A DNA stretch of 64,000 nt from JANQRA01 sp035550735 (GTDB lineage: Bacteria > Actinomycetota > Acidimicrobiia > Spongiisociales > ZC4RG35). The stretch is taken from the NCBI GenBank assembly GCA_035550735.1, contig DASZOM010000026.1, positions 176,431 to 240,430 on the forward strand, read 5' to 3'. Made by a program: the position numbers and the translations under genes. The stretch's first letter is position 1. Each line of letters starts with the position of its first letter. The notes under the pieces were generated by a model, which saw nothing but the letters and a program-made list of their open reading frames with translations, did no database searches and was not told the origin of the DNA. Positions 32,859-41,668 of the stretch are shown here, one piece after another.

Positions 32859-34856
32859 ATGAGGGTTTATGAGCTGGCCCGGGAACTGGGCCTCGATTCG
32901 AATGAGGTCCTCGGACAGGCCCAGGAACTGGGTCTCGCGGTGAAGACGGCCTCCTCCGGGCTCGATGACGAGGGCGCCGAGCTGATCCGTCTCGCCTTCG
33001 CCCCCGAAGAGACGACGGTCGCCGAGCCGGCCGCGGAGACCGAGGCGGAGGAGACGCCCGTCGAGGAGCCGGCAGCCACGGAAGAGCCCGAGCCCGCCGA
33101 GGTCAGCATCGCCACGATCGCGGAGGGGGCAAGCGTGTCCGAGTTCGCCGAGGCGATCGGCCAGCCGGTCGGCGAGGTGGTCAAGGCACTGCTCACCAGG
33201 GGGATTCCGGCGGGGGCCGGCCAGACCATGCCCCCCCAGGTCATCGACGAGATCGCCGAGGGGTTCGGTTACATCGTCGAGGTGGCCGCGGCACCTCCTC
33301 CCTCCGCAGTCGCCGAGAAGCGGGTATTCGACGATGCCCCCACGGATCTCACCACCCGGCCGCCGGTGGTGACCGTGATGGGCCACGTCGACCATGGCAA
33401 GACGACCCTGCTCGACACGATCCGCAAGGCCAACGTGGTGGCCGGCGAGGAGGGTGGCATCACCCAGCACATCGGCGCCTACCAGGTCGAGGTCAACGGT
33501 CGCAAGGTCACCTTCGTCGACACCCCCGGTCACGAGGCGTTCACCGCACTGCGCGCCCGCGGCGCCAACATCACCGACATCGTCGTGCTCGTGGTGGCCG
33601 CCAACGACGGTGTCATGCCGCAGACGGTCGAAGCCATCTCCCATGCCAAGGCGGCCGGCGTCAAGATGATCGTGGCGATCAACAAGATCGACCTGCCCGG
33701 GGCGGACCCGCTCCGGGTGCGCACCGAGCTCACCAACCACGACGTGATCACCGAGGAGCTCGGCGGCGATGTCCCCTCGGTGGAGCTCTCCGCACTCGAG
33801 GGCACCGGTGTCGACGACCTCCTCGAGGTCATCGACCTGATTGCCCAGCTCGAGGAGTTCCGGGCCAATCCCAAGGCCCCGGCTTCAGGTGTGGTCGTCG
33901 AAGCCCAGCTGGAAGTGGGGCGGGGCCCGGTCGCCAGCGTCATCATCCAGAGGGGGACGCTGAGACAGGGTGACTCCTTCGTCGCCGGCCCCATCGCCGG
34001 CCGCGTCCGTGCGCTGATGGACGACCAGGGGAACCGGGTCGACGAGGCCGGGCCCTCCGATCCGGTCCAGATCATGGGCTGGGACGACGTCCCCGCGGCG
34101 GGCGATTTCTTCGAGGTCATGGAGAACGATCGCGAGGCGCGGCGGGTTGCTGCCGAGAGGGCCGAGGAGTTGAAGGCCGAGGCGCAGATCGCACCCTCGG
34201 CGCGTGACCGGCTGCAGGGATTGCTCGAGCAGCTGCGCAGCGACGACGCCACGTTGAATGTCATCGTCAAGGCGGACGCACAGGGGTCATTGGAGGCGCT
34301 GCGCGAGTCCATCGGCAAGATCGAGCGGGAGGGCGGCAAGATCCAGATCGTCCACACCGCGGTGGGGGGCATCAACGAGAACGACGTCACCCTCGCCGAG
34401 GTGACCGAGGCGGTCATCGTCGGGTTCAACGTCAGGCCCGAGCCCAAGGCTCGCCGCGCCGCCGAGGAGGCTGGTGTGGAGATCCGGACCTACGGGATCA
34501 TCTACGAGCTCCTCGACGAGATCGAGCAGCTCCTGGTGGGCCAGCTCGCTCCCGAGCAGGAAGAGGTCGTCCTCGGCACCGCGGAGGTCAGAGCGATCTT
34601 CCGGGTCCCCCGGGCGGGCACGATCGCAGGTTGCTATGTGATCGAGGGCATGGTGCAACGCGGTGCCAAGGCCCGGCTCCTCCGCGACGGCGTCGTGATC
34701 CACGATGGTGTCGTCTCCTCACTGAAGCGGTTCAAGGACGACGTTCGTGAGGTCCAGTCCGGCTTCGAATGCGGCATGGGCTTCGAGGACTACAACGACA
34801 TCAAGGAAGGCGACAACATCGAGGTCTACACGGTCCGCGAGGTCGCCCGCACCTGA
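32859..34856 (+). CDS. infB: translation initiation factor IF-2
   Basis: GTPase that places fMet-tRNA on the ribosome. At 665 residues it is short: the N-terminal part is one small IF2N domain, an acidic E/A/P-rich linker (about 50-85) and a second IF2N region. The G domain has V-M-G-H-V-D-H-G-K-T-T-L-L-D, D-T-P-G-H-E-A-F and N-K-I-D-L. Domains II-IV follow. ylxR, usually found between nusA and infB, is missing; only 7 nt separate the two genes. Confidence 0.95.
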   Translation: MRVYELARELGLDSNEVLGQAQELGLAVKTASSGLDDEGAELIRLAFAPEETTVAEPAAETEAEETPVEEPAATEEPEPAEVSIATIAEGASVSEFAEAIGQPVGEVVKALLTRGIPAGAGQTMPPQVIDEIAEGFGYIVEVAAAPPPSAVAEKRVFDDAPTDLTTRPPVVTVMGHVDHGKTTLLDTIRKANVVAGEEGGITQHIGAYQVEVNGRKVTFVDTPGHEAFTALRARGANITDIVVLVVAANDGVMPQTVEAISHAKAAGVKMIVAINKIDLPGADPLRVRTELTNHDVITEELGGDVPSVELSALEGTGVDDLLEVIDLIAQLEEFRANPKAPASGVVVEAQLEVGRGPVASVIIQRGTLRQGDSFVAGPIAGRVRALMDDQGNRVDEAGPSDPVQIMGWDDVPAAGDFFEVMENDREARRVAAERAEELKAEAQIAPSARDRLQGLLEQLRSDDATLNVIVKADAQGSLEALRESIGKIEREGGKIQIVHTAVGGINENDVTLAEVTEAVIVGFNVRPEPKARRAAEEAGVEIRTYGIIYELLDEIEQLLVGQLAPEQEEVVLGTAEVRAIFRVPRAGTIAGCYVIEGMVQRGAKARLLRDGVVIHDGVVSSLKRFKDDVREVQSGFECGMGFEDYNDIKEGDNIEVYTVREVART

Positions 34857-34876
34857 CACACCCTGGGAGGTCGGCA

Positions 34877-35221
34877 TTGAGCGACCGGATGTTGCGGGTC
34901 AACTCGATACTGCGTGAGGTCCTCGCCGAGGAGATCGAGAGGATGAGCGACTCCCGTCTCGAGCTGGTCTCGGTGACCGCCGTGGACACCGAGCCCAATC
35001 TCCGCTCGGCGATCGTCTACATCGACGTGCTCGGCCGGGATGCCGGCGACGACGCCCTCGCCGCTCTGCGTCGGGCGTCGAAGCGCCTCCGCTCCGAGAT
35101 CGGTCGTCAGGTGAGGATGAAGTACATCCCCGCCCTCGAGTTCGCAATCGACCCGGGGATCACCGGCGGTGAGCGCATCGACGAGATCCTGCGCGAGTTG
35201 AGCCGCGGGGAGGAGGAGTGA
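34877..35221 (+). CDS. rbfA: ribosome-binding factor A
   Basis: KH-fold factor for 30S maturation. 114 residues: R-V-N-S-I-L-R-E-V-L-A-E-E-I, V-S-V-T-A-V-D-T-E-P-N-L-R-S-A and R-M-K-Y-I-P-A-L-E-F-A-I-D are typical. The TTG at 34877 has GGGAGG 6-7 nt upstream; an in-frame ATG at 34889 is the alternative. It overlaps the next gene by four bases. Confidence 0.93.
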   Translation: MSDRMLRVNSILREVLAEEIERMSDSRLELVSVTAVDTEPNLRSAIVYIDVLGRDAGDDALAALRRASKRLRSEIGRQVRMKYIPALEFAIDPGITGGERIDEILRELSRGEEE

Positions 35222-36192
35222 GCATCGACCGCGCCGTCATCGAGTCGGCCGCCCGTGTCATCGAGGAGAGCCCCAGCGTCGCCCTCGCCTGTCATGTCGG
35301 GCCCGACGGGGACGCCCTCGGCTCGATGCTTGCCCTGGCCCTGGCCTGCGCCGACCAGGGCAAACAGGTCGTTGGCGGATTCGGCTCGCCCCATGTGATA
35401 CCACCCAGTCTCTCCTTCCTCCCCACCGAGCTGCTCGTGGCGCCGGCCGACTTCCCGGAAGCACCGCCGCTGCTGGTCGTCCTCGACGTGGGGTCCCCCG
35501 AGCGCCTCGGGGAGCTGGCGGCGAGTGCCGGTAAAGCGGGAACGGTCATCGTCATCGATCATCACGTCACCAACGAAGGGTTCGGCGACATCGCCGTGGT
35601 CGACCCGGGTGCTGCTGCCACCGGCGAGCTGGTCTACGACATCCTCGCCGCCCTGGGCTGGGAACTGACGCCGGAGGTCGCCACGTGCCTCCATACGGCA
35701 CTGGTCACGGACACCGGGCGGTTCTCGTACTCCAACACCACGCCGCGGACCCTGCGCATCGCAGCCGACCTGGTCGCCGCCGGGGCGGAGCCGAGTCTCA
35801 TCGGCCGTCACATCTACGAGCAGGCTCCCTTCGGGTATCTCAAGGCGGCAGCCCTCGCCCTGGGACGCGCCGAGCTCGATCTGGAGCGAGGCGTTGTCTC
35901 GACCGTGGTCACCTTCGAGGACCTCGCCGAGAGCGAGATCGGCTGGGACGAGACCGAGAACCTGATCGACCTGCTCCGGCTCACCCTGGAGGCCGACACC
36001 GCCGTCCTGGTGAAGGCGCACGATGACGGGCGGGTCAAGGTGAGCCTCCGCTCCAGGGGTGACACCAATGTGGGTGGTCTCGCCCACTCGATGGGCGGAG
36101 GGGGCCATCGGCTCGCCGCCGGCTTCACCACCGAGGGGGATCCCGAAGAGGTGCGGGAGAAAGTCGTCGCCGCGGTAGGGGAGTACCGGTGA
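35218..36192 (+). CDS. nrnA: DHH/DHHA1 phosphoesterase, NrnA-like
   Basis: Probable bifunctional nanoRNase and 3',5'-pAp phosphatase. The 324 residues contain the DHH motifs H-V-G-P-D-G-D-A-L-G-S, V-L-D-V-G-S, D-H-H-V-T-N and T-D-T-G-R-F, and the C-terminal DHHA1 motif M-G-G-G-G-H-R-L-A-A-G-F. It lies between rbfA and truB, the usual place in Gram-positive bacteria, with four-base overlaps on both sides. Confidence 0.9.
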   Translation: MSIDRAVIESAARVIEESPSVALACHVGPDGDALGSMLALALACADQGKQVVGGFGSPHVIPPSLSFLPTELLVAPADFPEAPPLLVVLDVGSPERLGELAASAGKAGTVIVIDHHVTNEGFGDIAVVDPGAAATGELVYDILAALGWELTPEVATCLHTALVTDTGRFSYSNTTPRTLRIAADLVAAGAEPSLIGRHIYEQAPFGYLKAAALALGRAELDLERGVVSTVVTFEDLAESEIGWDETENLIDLLRLTLEADTAVLVKAHDDGRVKVSLRSRGDTNVGGLAHSMGGGGHRLAAGFTTEGDPEEVREKVVAAVGEYR

Positions 36193-37064
36193 TCTCGGGT
36201 TTCCTCGTCGTGGACAAGCCCAAGGGGATCACCTCCAACCAGGTGGTCGGTGAGGTCCGGAGGGTGGTCGGTGTCAAGAAGGTCGGTCACGCCGGGACCC
36301 TCGACCCGATGGCGACCGGTGCCGTGGTGCTGGCCGTGGGCAAAGTGACCCGTCTCATCCGCTACATCCAGGACCAGGAGAAGGAGTACCGGGCAACGGC
36401 CCTGTTCGGCGTGGCCACCGACACCCTCGACGCCGACGGGGCCGTCCTCTCCCGGGAGCCCATGGATGTCAGGGCGGAGGACATCGGAGCGCTCGTACCA
36501 AGGTTCATCGGGACGATCTCACAGATCCCTCCCATGGTCTCGGCCCTGAAGCAGGATGGCCGTCGGCTCTACGAGCTGGCGCGTGAGGGCCAGGTCATCG
36601 AGCGGGAGGCACGCCAGGTCGAGATCCACGAGCTGGAGATCCTCTCGGTGGGGGCCCCGCCCTACCCCGAGGTCGAGTTCAGGGTGGTGTGCGGCAAGGG
36701 CACCTATGTCCGCTCCCTTGCCGACGACATGGCCGCCATGCTCGGGGGCAGCGCCCATCTCACCATGCTGCGGCGGACCCGCATCGGCTCCCTTCGCGCC
36801 AGCAACGGTGTCACCATCGAGGACCTCGGGAACTGGAAGTCCTATTTCCTGTCGCCTGCGGAGGCATTGGCCGACCTGCCCGCGGTGACCGTCGACCCGG
36901 AGACCGTCGCCGGGGCCCGCAACGGCCTCGGGTTCGTCGGCGGCCCGATCGTGACCGGGCCGGAGGACGCCCCCTATCGGGTCCTCGATCCGGAGGGTGG
37001 TCTGATCGCGGTCTACGTCCGTCACGGCGAGCACGCCCGTCCCGAGGTGGTCGTGCCGGCATGA
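36189..37064 (+). CDS. truB: tRNA pseudouridine55 synthase
   Basis: Makes pseudouridine 55 in the T-loop of tRNAs. 291 residues: D-K-P-K-G-I-T-S-N, K-V-G-H-A-G-T-L-D-P-M-A-T-G with the catalytic aspartate, Q-I-P-P-M-V-S-A-L-K, G-K-G-T-Y-V-R-S-L-A-D-D. A C-terminal PUA-like region is present (about 230-290). GTG start overlapping nrnA. Confidence 0.95.
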   Translation: MISGFLVVDKPKGITSNQVVGEVRRVVGVKKVGHAGTLDPMATGAVVLAVGKVTRLIRYIQDQEKEYRATALFGVATDTLDADGAVLSREPMDVRAEDIGALVPRFIGTISQIPPMVSALKQDGRRLYELAREGQVIEREARQVEIHELEILSVGAPPYPEVEFRVVCGKGTYVRSLADDMAAMLGGSAHLTMLRRTRIGSLRASNGVTIEDLGNWKSYFLSPAEALADLPAVTVDPETVAGARNGLGFVGGPIVTGPEDAPYRVLDPEGGLIAVYVRHGEHARPEVVVPA

Positions 37065-37987
37065 TGGTCCTCGATGGACCATGGCAGGGATGGGAGCCGC
37101 CACCCGGCCCGGCGACGGTGACCGTTGGCGTCCTCGACGGGGTCCATCTCGGTCACAGGGCATTGCTCGCCGAGATGAGCCCTTCTCTGAACCGCACCGT
37201 GCTCACCTTCGAGCCTCACCCGGTGGAGGTCTTGCGGCCGGGGACCCCGCCCCGGCTGATAACCACCCTCGACGAGAGGGTTGGGCTGCTCGATGGTCTC
37301 GGGATGGAGGTGGTGGGAGTGCTCGACCTGAGAGAGATCAAGGAACTCGAGCCCGAGGAGTTCGTCACCGGCCTCCTCGTCGACCAGCTCTCGGTGAGCC
37401 AGTTGGTGACCGGTGTCGACTTCAGGTTCGGGAAGGACCGGGGCGGCGACGTCGACCTCCTGGCCCGGCTGGGGGATCGGCTCGGGTTCGCGGTGATACC
37501 GGTTCCGATCGTCTCGACCGGCGAGGCCCCGATCTCGTCGAGCCGGATCCGGAGCCTGATCGAGGAGGGCAGGGTCGCCGAAGCCAACCGTCTGCTCGGG
37601 TCCCGCTTCACTGTGGCCAACACCGTGGTGGGCGGTGACAAGCGGGGCCGGGAGATCGGCTTCCCCACGGCGAATCTCCGCCCGCCACCCCGGAAGCTGA
37701 TCCCGTCTCACGGTGTGTACGCCTGTTTCGCCGGAGTCGGGGAGAAGCGTCACCCGGCCGCGGTGAACGTCGGGGTCCGCCCCACGTTCGGAGGCGGCGA
37801 TGTCCTCATCGAGGCATACCTGCTCGACTTCGAGGGAGACCTCTACGACCAGGAGATCAGGGTCGAATTCGTCGAGTATCTCCGAGCAGAGCTCGCCTTC
37901 GACTCGGTGGACGCACTCATCGAGCAGATGGCAGAGGACGTGTCCGCGACACGGTCGATCCTCGACGCCGCCGGGGATCGGATGTGA
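37061..37987 (+). CDS. ribF: bifunctional riboflavin kinase/FAD synthetase
   Basis: Converts riboflavin to FMN and then FAD. The N-terminal nucleotidyltransferase has V-G-V-L-D-G-V-H-L-G-H-R and S-S-S-R-I-R-like I-S-S-S-R-I-R-S-L-I-E-E-G. The C-terminal kinase has G-F-P-T-A-N-L and G-V-Y-A-C, N-V-G-V-R-P-T-F-G. The ATG overlaps the truB stop; a second ATG follows at once. 308 residues. Confidence 0.95.
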   Translation: MMVLDGPWQGWEPPPGPATVTVGVLDGVHLGHRALLAEMSPSLNRTVLTFEPHPVEVLRPGTPPRLITTLDERVGLLDGLGMEVVGVLDLREIKELEPEEFVTGLLVDQLSVSQLVTGVDFRFGKDRGGDVDLLARLGDRLGFAVIPVPIVSTGEAPISSSRIRSLIEEGRVAEANRLLGSRFTVANTVVGGDKRGREIGFPTANLRPPPRKLIPSHGVYACFAGVGEKRHPAAVNVGVRPTFGGGDVLIEAYLLDFEGDLYDQEIRVEFVEYLRAELAFDSVDALIEQMAEDVSATRSILDAAGDRM

Positions 37988-38051
37988 GATTGAGCCGATA
38001 TGGTGTTAGAGTTCAGCCCGGATCCCCACCACGCATCGGGTTTTACGCGCA

Positions 38052-38309
38052 ATGAAGACAACCACCGAGATCGTCGAAGAGTTCGGGACCCACGAGAGCG
38101 ACACAGGCTCTCCTGAGGTCCAGGTCGCCCTGCTCACCGAGCGGATCAACCATCTCACCGAGCATCTCCGCGACCACAAGCACGACCACCACAGCCGTCG
38201 TGGCCTGTTGCTGCTGGTCGGAAAGCGGAGAAGGCTCCTCGACTACCTGCGTCGTCAGGACGTGGAGCGATACCGGAGTCTCATCGCCAAGCTCGGTTTG
38301 CGGCGCTGA
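38052..38309 (+). CDS. rpsO: 30S ribosomal protein S15
   Basis: Primary 16S rRNA binder. 85 residues: the full-length S15 pattern with D-T-G-S-P-E-V-Q-V-A-L-L-T-E-R-I, L-T-E-H-L, H-D-H-H-S-R-R-G-L-L-L-L-V-G-K-R-R and L-D-Y-L. No Shine-Dalgarno precedes the ATG. The 64-base leader contains CCCG/CGGG arms that could take part in autoregulation, but this is weak. Confidence 0.95.
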   Translation: MKTTTEIVEEFGTHESDTGSPEVQVALLTERINHLTEHLRDHKHDHHSRRGLLLLVGKRRRLLDYLRRQDVERYRSLIAKLGLRR

Positions 38310-38317
38310 AGGATTCG

Positions 38318-38342
38318 TGAGGAGCGGTCGAACCGCTCCTCA
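38318..38342 (+). terminator. rpsO-pnp intergenic hairpin
   Basis: TGAGGAGCGGT (38318-38328) and ACCGCTCCTCA (38332-38342) form a perfect 11-bp stem with a 3-nt loop, 8 nt after the rpsO stop. No T-run follows, so it may be a weak terminator or an RNase III processing site, as known between rpsO and pnp in other bacteria. Confidence 0.6.
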
Positions 38343-38424
38343 TGTTGTCAGGGGCCAGCAGGGCCCGTAATCAGAGGGCGAGAGTTGGTCGGTTGACAGT
38401 GGCCATTTCTTCCGGACGGGAGAG

Positions 38425-40878
38425 ATGACCACTGCCAACGGGCACGACTCCGCCTCACAGACAAAGGAGCACATAGTGCCCGAGACCTCCGTGAGAGGCA
38501 CCATCGGCGGCAAAGAGCTCGTCCTGAGCACAGGCAAGCTGGCCGCACAGGCCAACGGCGCCGTCGTCGCCAAGTTGGGCGGAACCGAGATGCTGGTGAC
38601 CGCCACCGCCAACCCCAAGCCCCGTGAGGGGGTCGACTTCTTCCCCCTCACCGTCGACTTCGAGGAACGGATGTACTCCGTGGGCCGCATCCCCGGGTCG
38701 TTCTTCCGTCGTGAGGGACGTCCCTCGGAGCAGGCGATCCTCACCTGCCGGCTGATCGACCGCCCGCTGCGCCCCTCGTTCGCCGACGCCTACCGCAACG
38801 AGACTCACATCGTGGTCACCTCGCTGTCAGTCGACCAGGAGAACCCATTCGACGTCGTGGCGCTCAACGGGGCCTCGGCGGCGCTCACCGTCAGCGGGCT
38901 TCCCTTCGAGGGCCCGATCGGCGGGGTCCGCCTAGCACTGAAGAAGGGGGAGTGGATCGCCTTCCCGACCGAGGCCGACCTCGACGAGTCCGTCTTCGAG
39001 CTCGTCGTCGCCGGTCGTCGCAACGAGACCGGTGGCATCGACATCGTCATGGTCGAGGCCGGTGCGACCGAGGAAGGCGCCCGTCTCGTCGCCGCCGGTG
39101 ACCGGCCGTCGGACGAGGCGGCCGTGACCCAGGGGCTCGAGGAGTCGAGGCCCTACATCGCCGAGCTGATCGAGCTCCAAGAGCAGCTCGCCCGTGCCGT
39201 GGAGGCCCCGAAGTTCGAGTGGGCCCCCGTCGTCGACTACACCGACGAGGTCTACCAGCGGGTGGAGGCGGCAGCCTCGCAACTGATCGCTTCCGTGCTC
39301 GAGGTGGCCGGCAAGCAGGACAGGCTCGACGCGGAGACGGAGGCCCTCGAGGCCGTGATCTCCGACCTCGGCGTGGCCGAGGACGACGTGGAGACCCTCA
39401 AGCAGGTGAAGAGCGCCTTCCGCTCGGTGTTCAAGAAGATGGCTCGCCGCCGCGTCGTGGAGCAGGGCGTCCGCCTGGACGGCCGGGGCACCACCGACAT
39501 CCGACCCCTCACCATCGAGGTGGGGACGGTCGAGCGCACCCACGGGTCGGCGCTGTTCCAGCGTGGCGAGACCCAGGTGCTGAACGTGACCACCCTCGGC
39601 ATGCTGAAGATGGAGCAGATGCTCGACACCCTCGACATCGCCGATGCCAAGCGCTACATGCACCACTACAACTTCCCGCCCTTCTCGACGGGTGAGGCAG
39701 GGTTCATGCGGGGGCCGAAGCGGAGGGAGATCGGTCACGGCGCACTCGCCGAGAAGGCGCTGCTGCCCGTGATCCCCAGCTCCGACGAATTCCCCTACGC
39801 GCTGCGTCTGGTCTCCGAGGTCCTCGCCTCGAATGGCTCGTCGTCGATGGCCTCCGTGTGCGGTTCGACCCTGTCGCTGATGGACGCCGGTGTTCCCATC
39901 AGCGCCCCGGTCGCCGGGATCGCCATGGGTCTGCTCCGCGAGGACGACAAGTACCTCACACTCACCGACATCCTCGGTGCGGAGGACGCCCTAGGCGACA
40001 TGGACTTCAAGGTGGCGGGGACCAGGGACATGATCACCGCCCTCCAGCTCGACACCAAGATCCAGGGCCTCCCCTCGGAGGTGCTGCAGTCGGCCCTCGA
40101 CCAGGCCCGGGAGGCTCGTCTGTTCATCCTCGACGCCATGGCGGCGGTCATCGCCGAGCCTCGGGCCGAGATGAACAAGTGGGCGCCGCGCATCGAGTCG
40201 ATCGAGATCCCCAAGGACAAGATCGGCGAGGTGATCGGGCCCAAGGGCGCCATCATCCGCGAGCTCGAGGAGCAGACCGGTGCCAGCATCGAGATCGAGG
40301 AGACCAACGGCGTCGGCATCGTCCGCATCGCATCGAACGACGGGGATGCCCTCGCCGCCGCTCGGGAGAGGGTGACTCAGATCGCCTTCCCGCCGGAAGC
40401 GGTCGTCGGCGAGGTCTACGACGGCAAGGTGGTGAACATCACCAAGTTCGGCGCCTTCGTCAACATCCTCCCCGGACGTGACGGGCTGCTTCACATCTCC
40501 CGTCTCGACGGGTCGAAGCGGGTCGAGCGTGTCGAGGACTATCTGTCCGAAGGTGACGAGCTGAAGGTCCGGGTCCGCGAGATCGACCGGGGCAAGGTGA
40601 GCCTCGAGCTCGTCGAGGCTCTGGAGGGGGCCACGCTGCCCACCGGTGAGGGCCCGACCGGCGGCGGTGGTGGCGGTGGCGGCCGTGACCGTGGTGGTCG
40701 TGGCGATCGTGACCGCGATCGTGACCGCGGTGGCCGTGGCCAGCGGGACGGACGAGGCGGCGGCCGCCACGACCGTGACCGGGGCCGCGAGGAGAGGGCA
40801 GGTGCCGAGCAGCCGTCCGGTGGACGGCGTCGTGCCGCCAAGAGCTTCTCGGAGACCTTCGAGCAGATCGAGGACTGA
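38425..40878 (+). CDS. pnp: polynucleotide phosphorylase with an RG/RD-rich tail
   Basis: Trimeric 3'-5' exoribonuclease of RNA turnover. The 817 residues hold two RNase PH domains, the first with R-P-L-R-P-S-F and the second with F-M-R-G-P-K-R-R-E-I-G-H-G-A-L-A and G-S-S-S-M-A-S-V-C-G-S. A KH domain (I-G-P-K-G-A-I-I-R) and an S1 domain (F-G-A-F-V-N-I-L-P-G-R-D-G-L-L-H-I-S) follow. The last 70 residues are a low-complexity tail of eight glycines and many R-D, R-G and R-G-G units, then a short acidic end. GGGAGAG lies directly before the ATG; a GTG at 38476 is possible. Confidence 0.95.
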   Translation: MTTANGHDSASQTKEHIVPETSVRGTIGGKELVLSTGKLAAQANGAVVAKLGGTEMLVTATANPKPREGVDFFPLTVDFEERMYSVGRIPGSFFRREGRPSEQAILTCRLIDRPLRPSFADAYRNETHIVVTSLSVDQENPFDVVALNGASAALTVSGLPFEGPIGGVRLALKKGEWIAFPTEADLDESVFELVVAGRRNETGGIDIVMVEAGATEEGARLVAAGDRPSDEAAVTQGLEESRPYIAELIELQEQLARAVEAPKFEWAPVVDYTDEVYQRVEAAASQLIASVLEVAGKQDRLDAETEALEAVISDLGVAEDDVETLKQVKSAFRSVFKKMARRRVVEQGVRLDGRGTTDIRPLTIEVGTVERTHGSALFQRGETQVLNVTTLGMLKMEQMLDTLDIADAKRYMHHYNFPPFSTGEAGFMRGPKRREIGHGALAEKALLPVIPSSDEFPYALRLVSEVLASNGSSSMASVCGSTLSLMDAGVPISAPVAGIAMGLLREDDKYLTLTDILGAEDALGDMDFKVAGTRDMITALQLDTKIQGLPSEVLQSALDQAREARLFILDAMAAVIAEPRAEMNKWAPRIESIEIPKDKIGEVIGPKGAIIRELEEQTGASIEIEETNGVGIVRIASNDGDALAAARERVTQIAFPPEAVVGEVYDGKVVNITKFGAFVNILPGRDGLLHISRLDGSKRVERVEDYLSEGDELKVRVREIDRGKVSLELVEALEGATLPTGEGPTGGGGGGGGRDRGGRGDRDRDRDRGGRGQRDGRGGGRHDRDRGREERAGAEQPSGGRRRAAKSFSETFEQIED

Positions 40879-40898
40879 GCCCGATACAGCCTGCGAAT

Positions 40899-40928
40899 AG
40901 GGGTCGATCGAACCATCGGCCCCTTTTT
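40899..40928 (+). terminator. intrinsic terminator after pnp
   Basis: AGGGGTCGAT (40899-40908), loop CGAACC, ATCGGCCCCT (40915-40924): a 10-bp stem with one G-T pair, running into TTTTT (40924-40928). It is 20 nt after the pnp stop and is the clearest rho-independent terminator in the window. Confidence 0.85.
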
Positions 40929-40938
40929 CGCGCCCAAA

Positions 40939-40944
40939 TAGAAT
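40939..40944 (+). promoter_or_regulatory. -10 box of the 40976 membrane-protein gene
   Basis: TAGAAT, 31 nt before the TTG start; no clear -35. Confidence 0.4.
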
Positions 40945-40975
40945 CATCCTGAGGCTGGAGCACTGGGAGATCCAT

Positions 40976-41653
40976 TTGGCTGTCGAATTGGACGGCAACG
41001 TCAGGATGCGTGGGGACAATGGCCCGGGGGTGAGGGTGACCGTGGTCGTGGGGGATCGCCGTCTCCGACTCATGTCCGGAGACGAGGTGGTCGGCGACTG
41101 GTTGGTCTCGGACATCGGGATCAACGCACTCCAGGACGGTTTCAAGATCAGGGCGGAGGGCGAGGAGTTCGTCCTGCGCACATCGGATGACGTCGCCTTG
41201 GCCGAGGAGATCGGTGTCGGCACCGCATCACCCCGGCTGGCCCGTCGTCTCGCCGCCCGTCACAATCCCGAGGACCGGACCGTGGAGAGCGAGCCCACGC
41301 CGATTCCGTCCAATCTCGCCGCCATCGGCTTCGCCGTCGGCGGCGCACTCATAGTTCTCGGCGGTGTCTTCCTCGACCGCGCCGATCCCGGGCGGGGGGG
41401 CTTCCAGTTCTGGCTCACCTTCGTGATCGGCGGAGTGCTCATGGTCGGTGTCTCCTACGTGATGTCACTCGGCTCCCAATACGCCCGTCTCATCGCCACC
41501 GGGGTGGTGGTGGCCATGATCGCCACTTTCGGCTTCGCAGTCAGCGGCCGGGCCGCCGACGTCGACGAGCTGACCTCGTACGGCTTCATCGCCGGGGGGC
41601 TGGTGGTGGGGGTTGCCGTGCTGGTAAGCGGAGGGCCCAACCGACCACGGTGA
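40976..41653 (+). CDS. hypothetical protein: small beta-rich domain plus four membrane helices
   Basis: 225 residues of unknown function. Residues about 15-80 form a soluble, strand-rich domain with R-V-T-V-V-V-G, G-D-W and E-G-E-E-F; it resembles the protein encoded at 51618-51929. After a polar linker there are four membrane helices (about 115-220). TTG start with GGGAGA 5-10 nt upstream. It follows the pnp terminator and its own -10, so it starts a new unit. Cytoplasmic sensing domain plus membrane part is an inference. Confidence 0.65.
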   Translation: MAVELDGNVRMRGDNGPGVRVTVVVGDRRLRLMSGDEVVGDWLVSDIGINALQDGFKIRAEGEEFVLRTSDDVALAEEIGVGTASPRLARRLAARHNPEDRTVESEPTPIPSNLAAIGFAVGGALIVLGGVFLDRADPGRGGFQFWLTFVIGGVLMVGVSYVMSLGSQYARLIATGVVVAMIATFGFAVSGRAADVDELTSYGFIAGGLVVGVAVLVSGGPNRPR

Positions 41654-41656
41654 GGT

Positions 41657-41662
41657 TACGGT
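41657..41662 (+). promoter_or_regulatory. leaderless -10 box of the Fpg/Nei gene
   Basis: TACGGT ends 6 nt before the GTG at 41669. Confidence 0.45.
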
Positions 41663-41668
41663 TCGGGC

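Noticed and set aside
37988..38051. Structured S15 autoregulatory leader
   Set aside because: Only a short CCCG/CGGG pairing is visible, not the known S15-binding pseudoknot; too weak to list.
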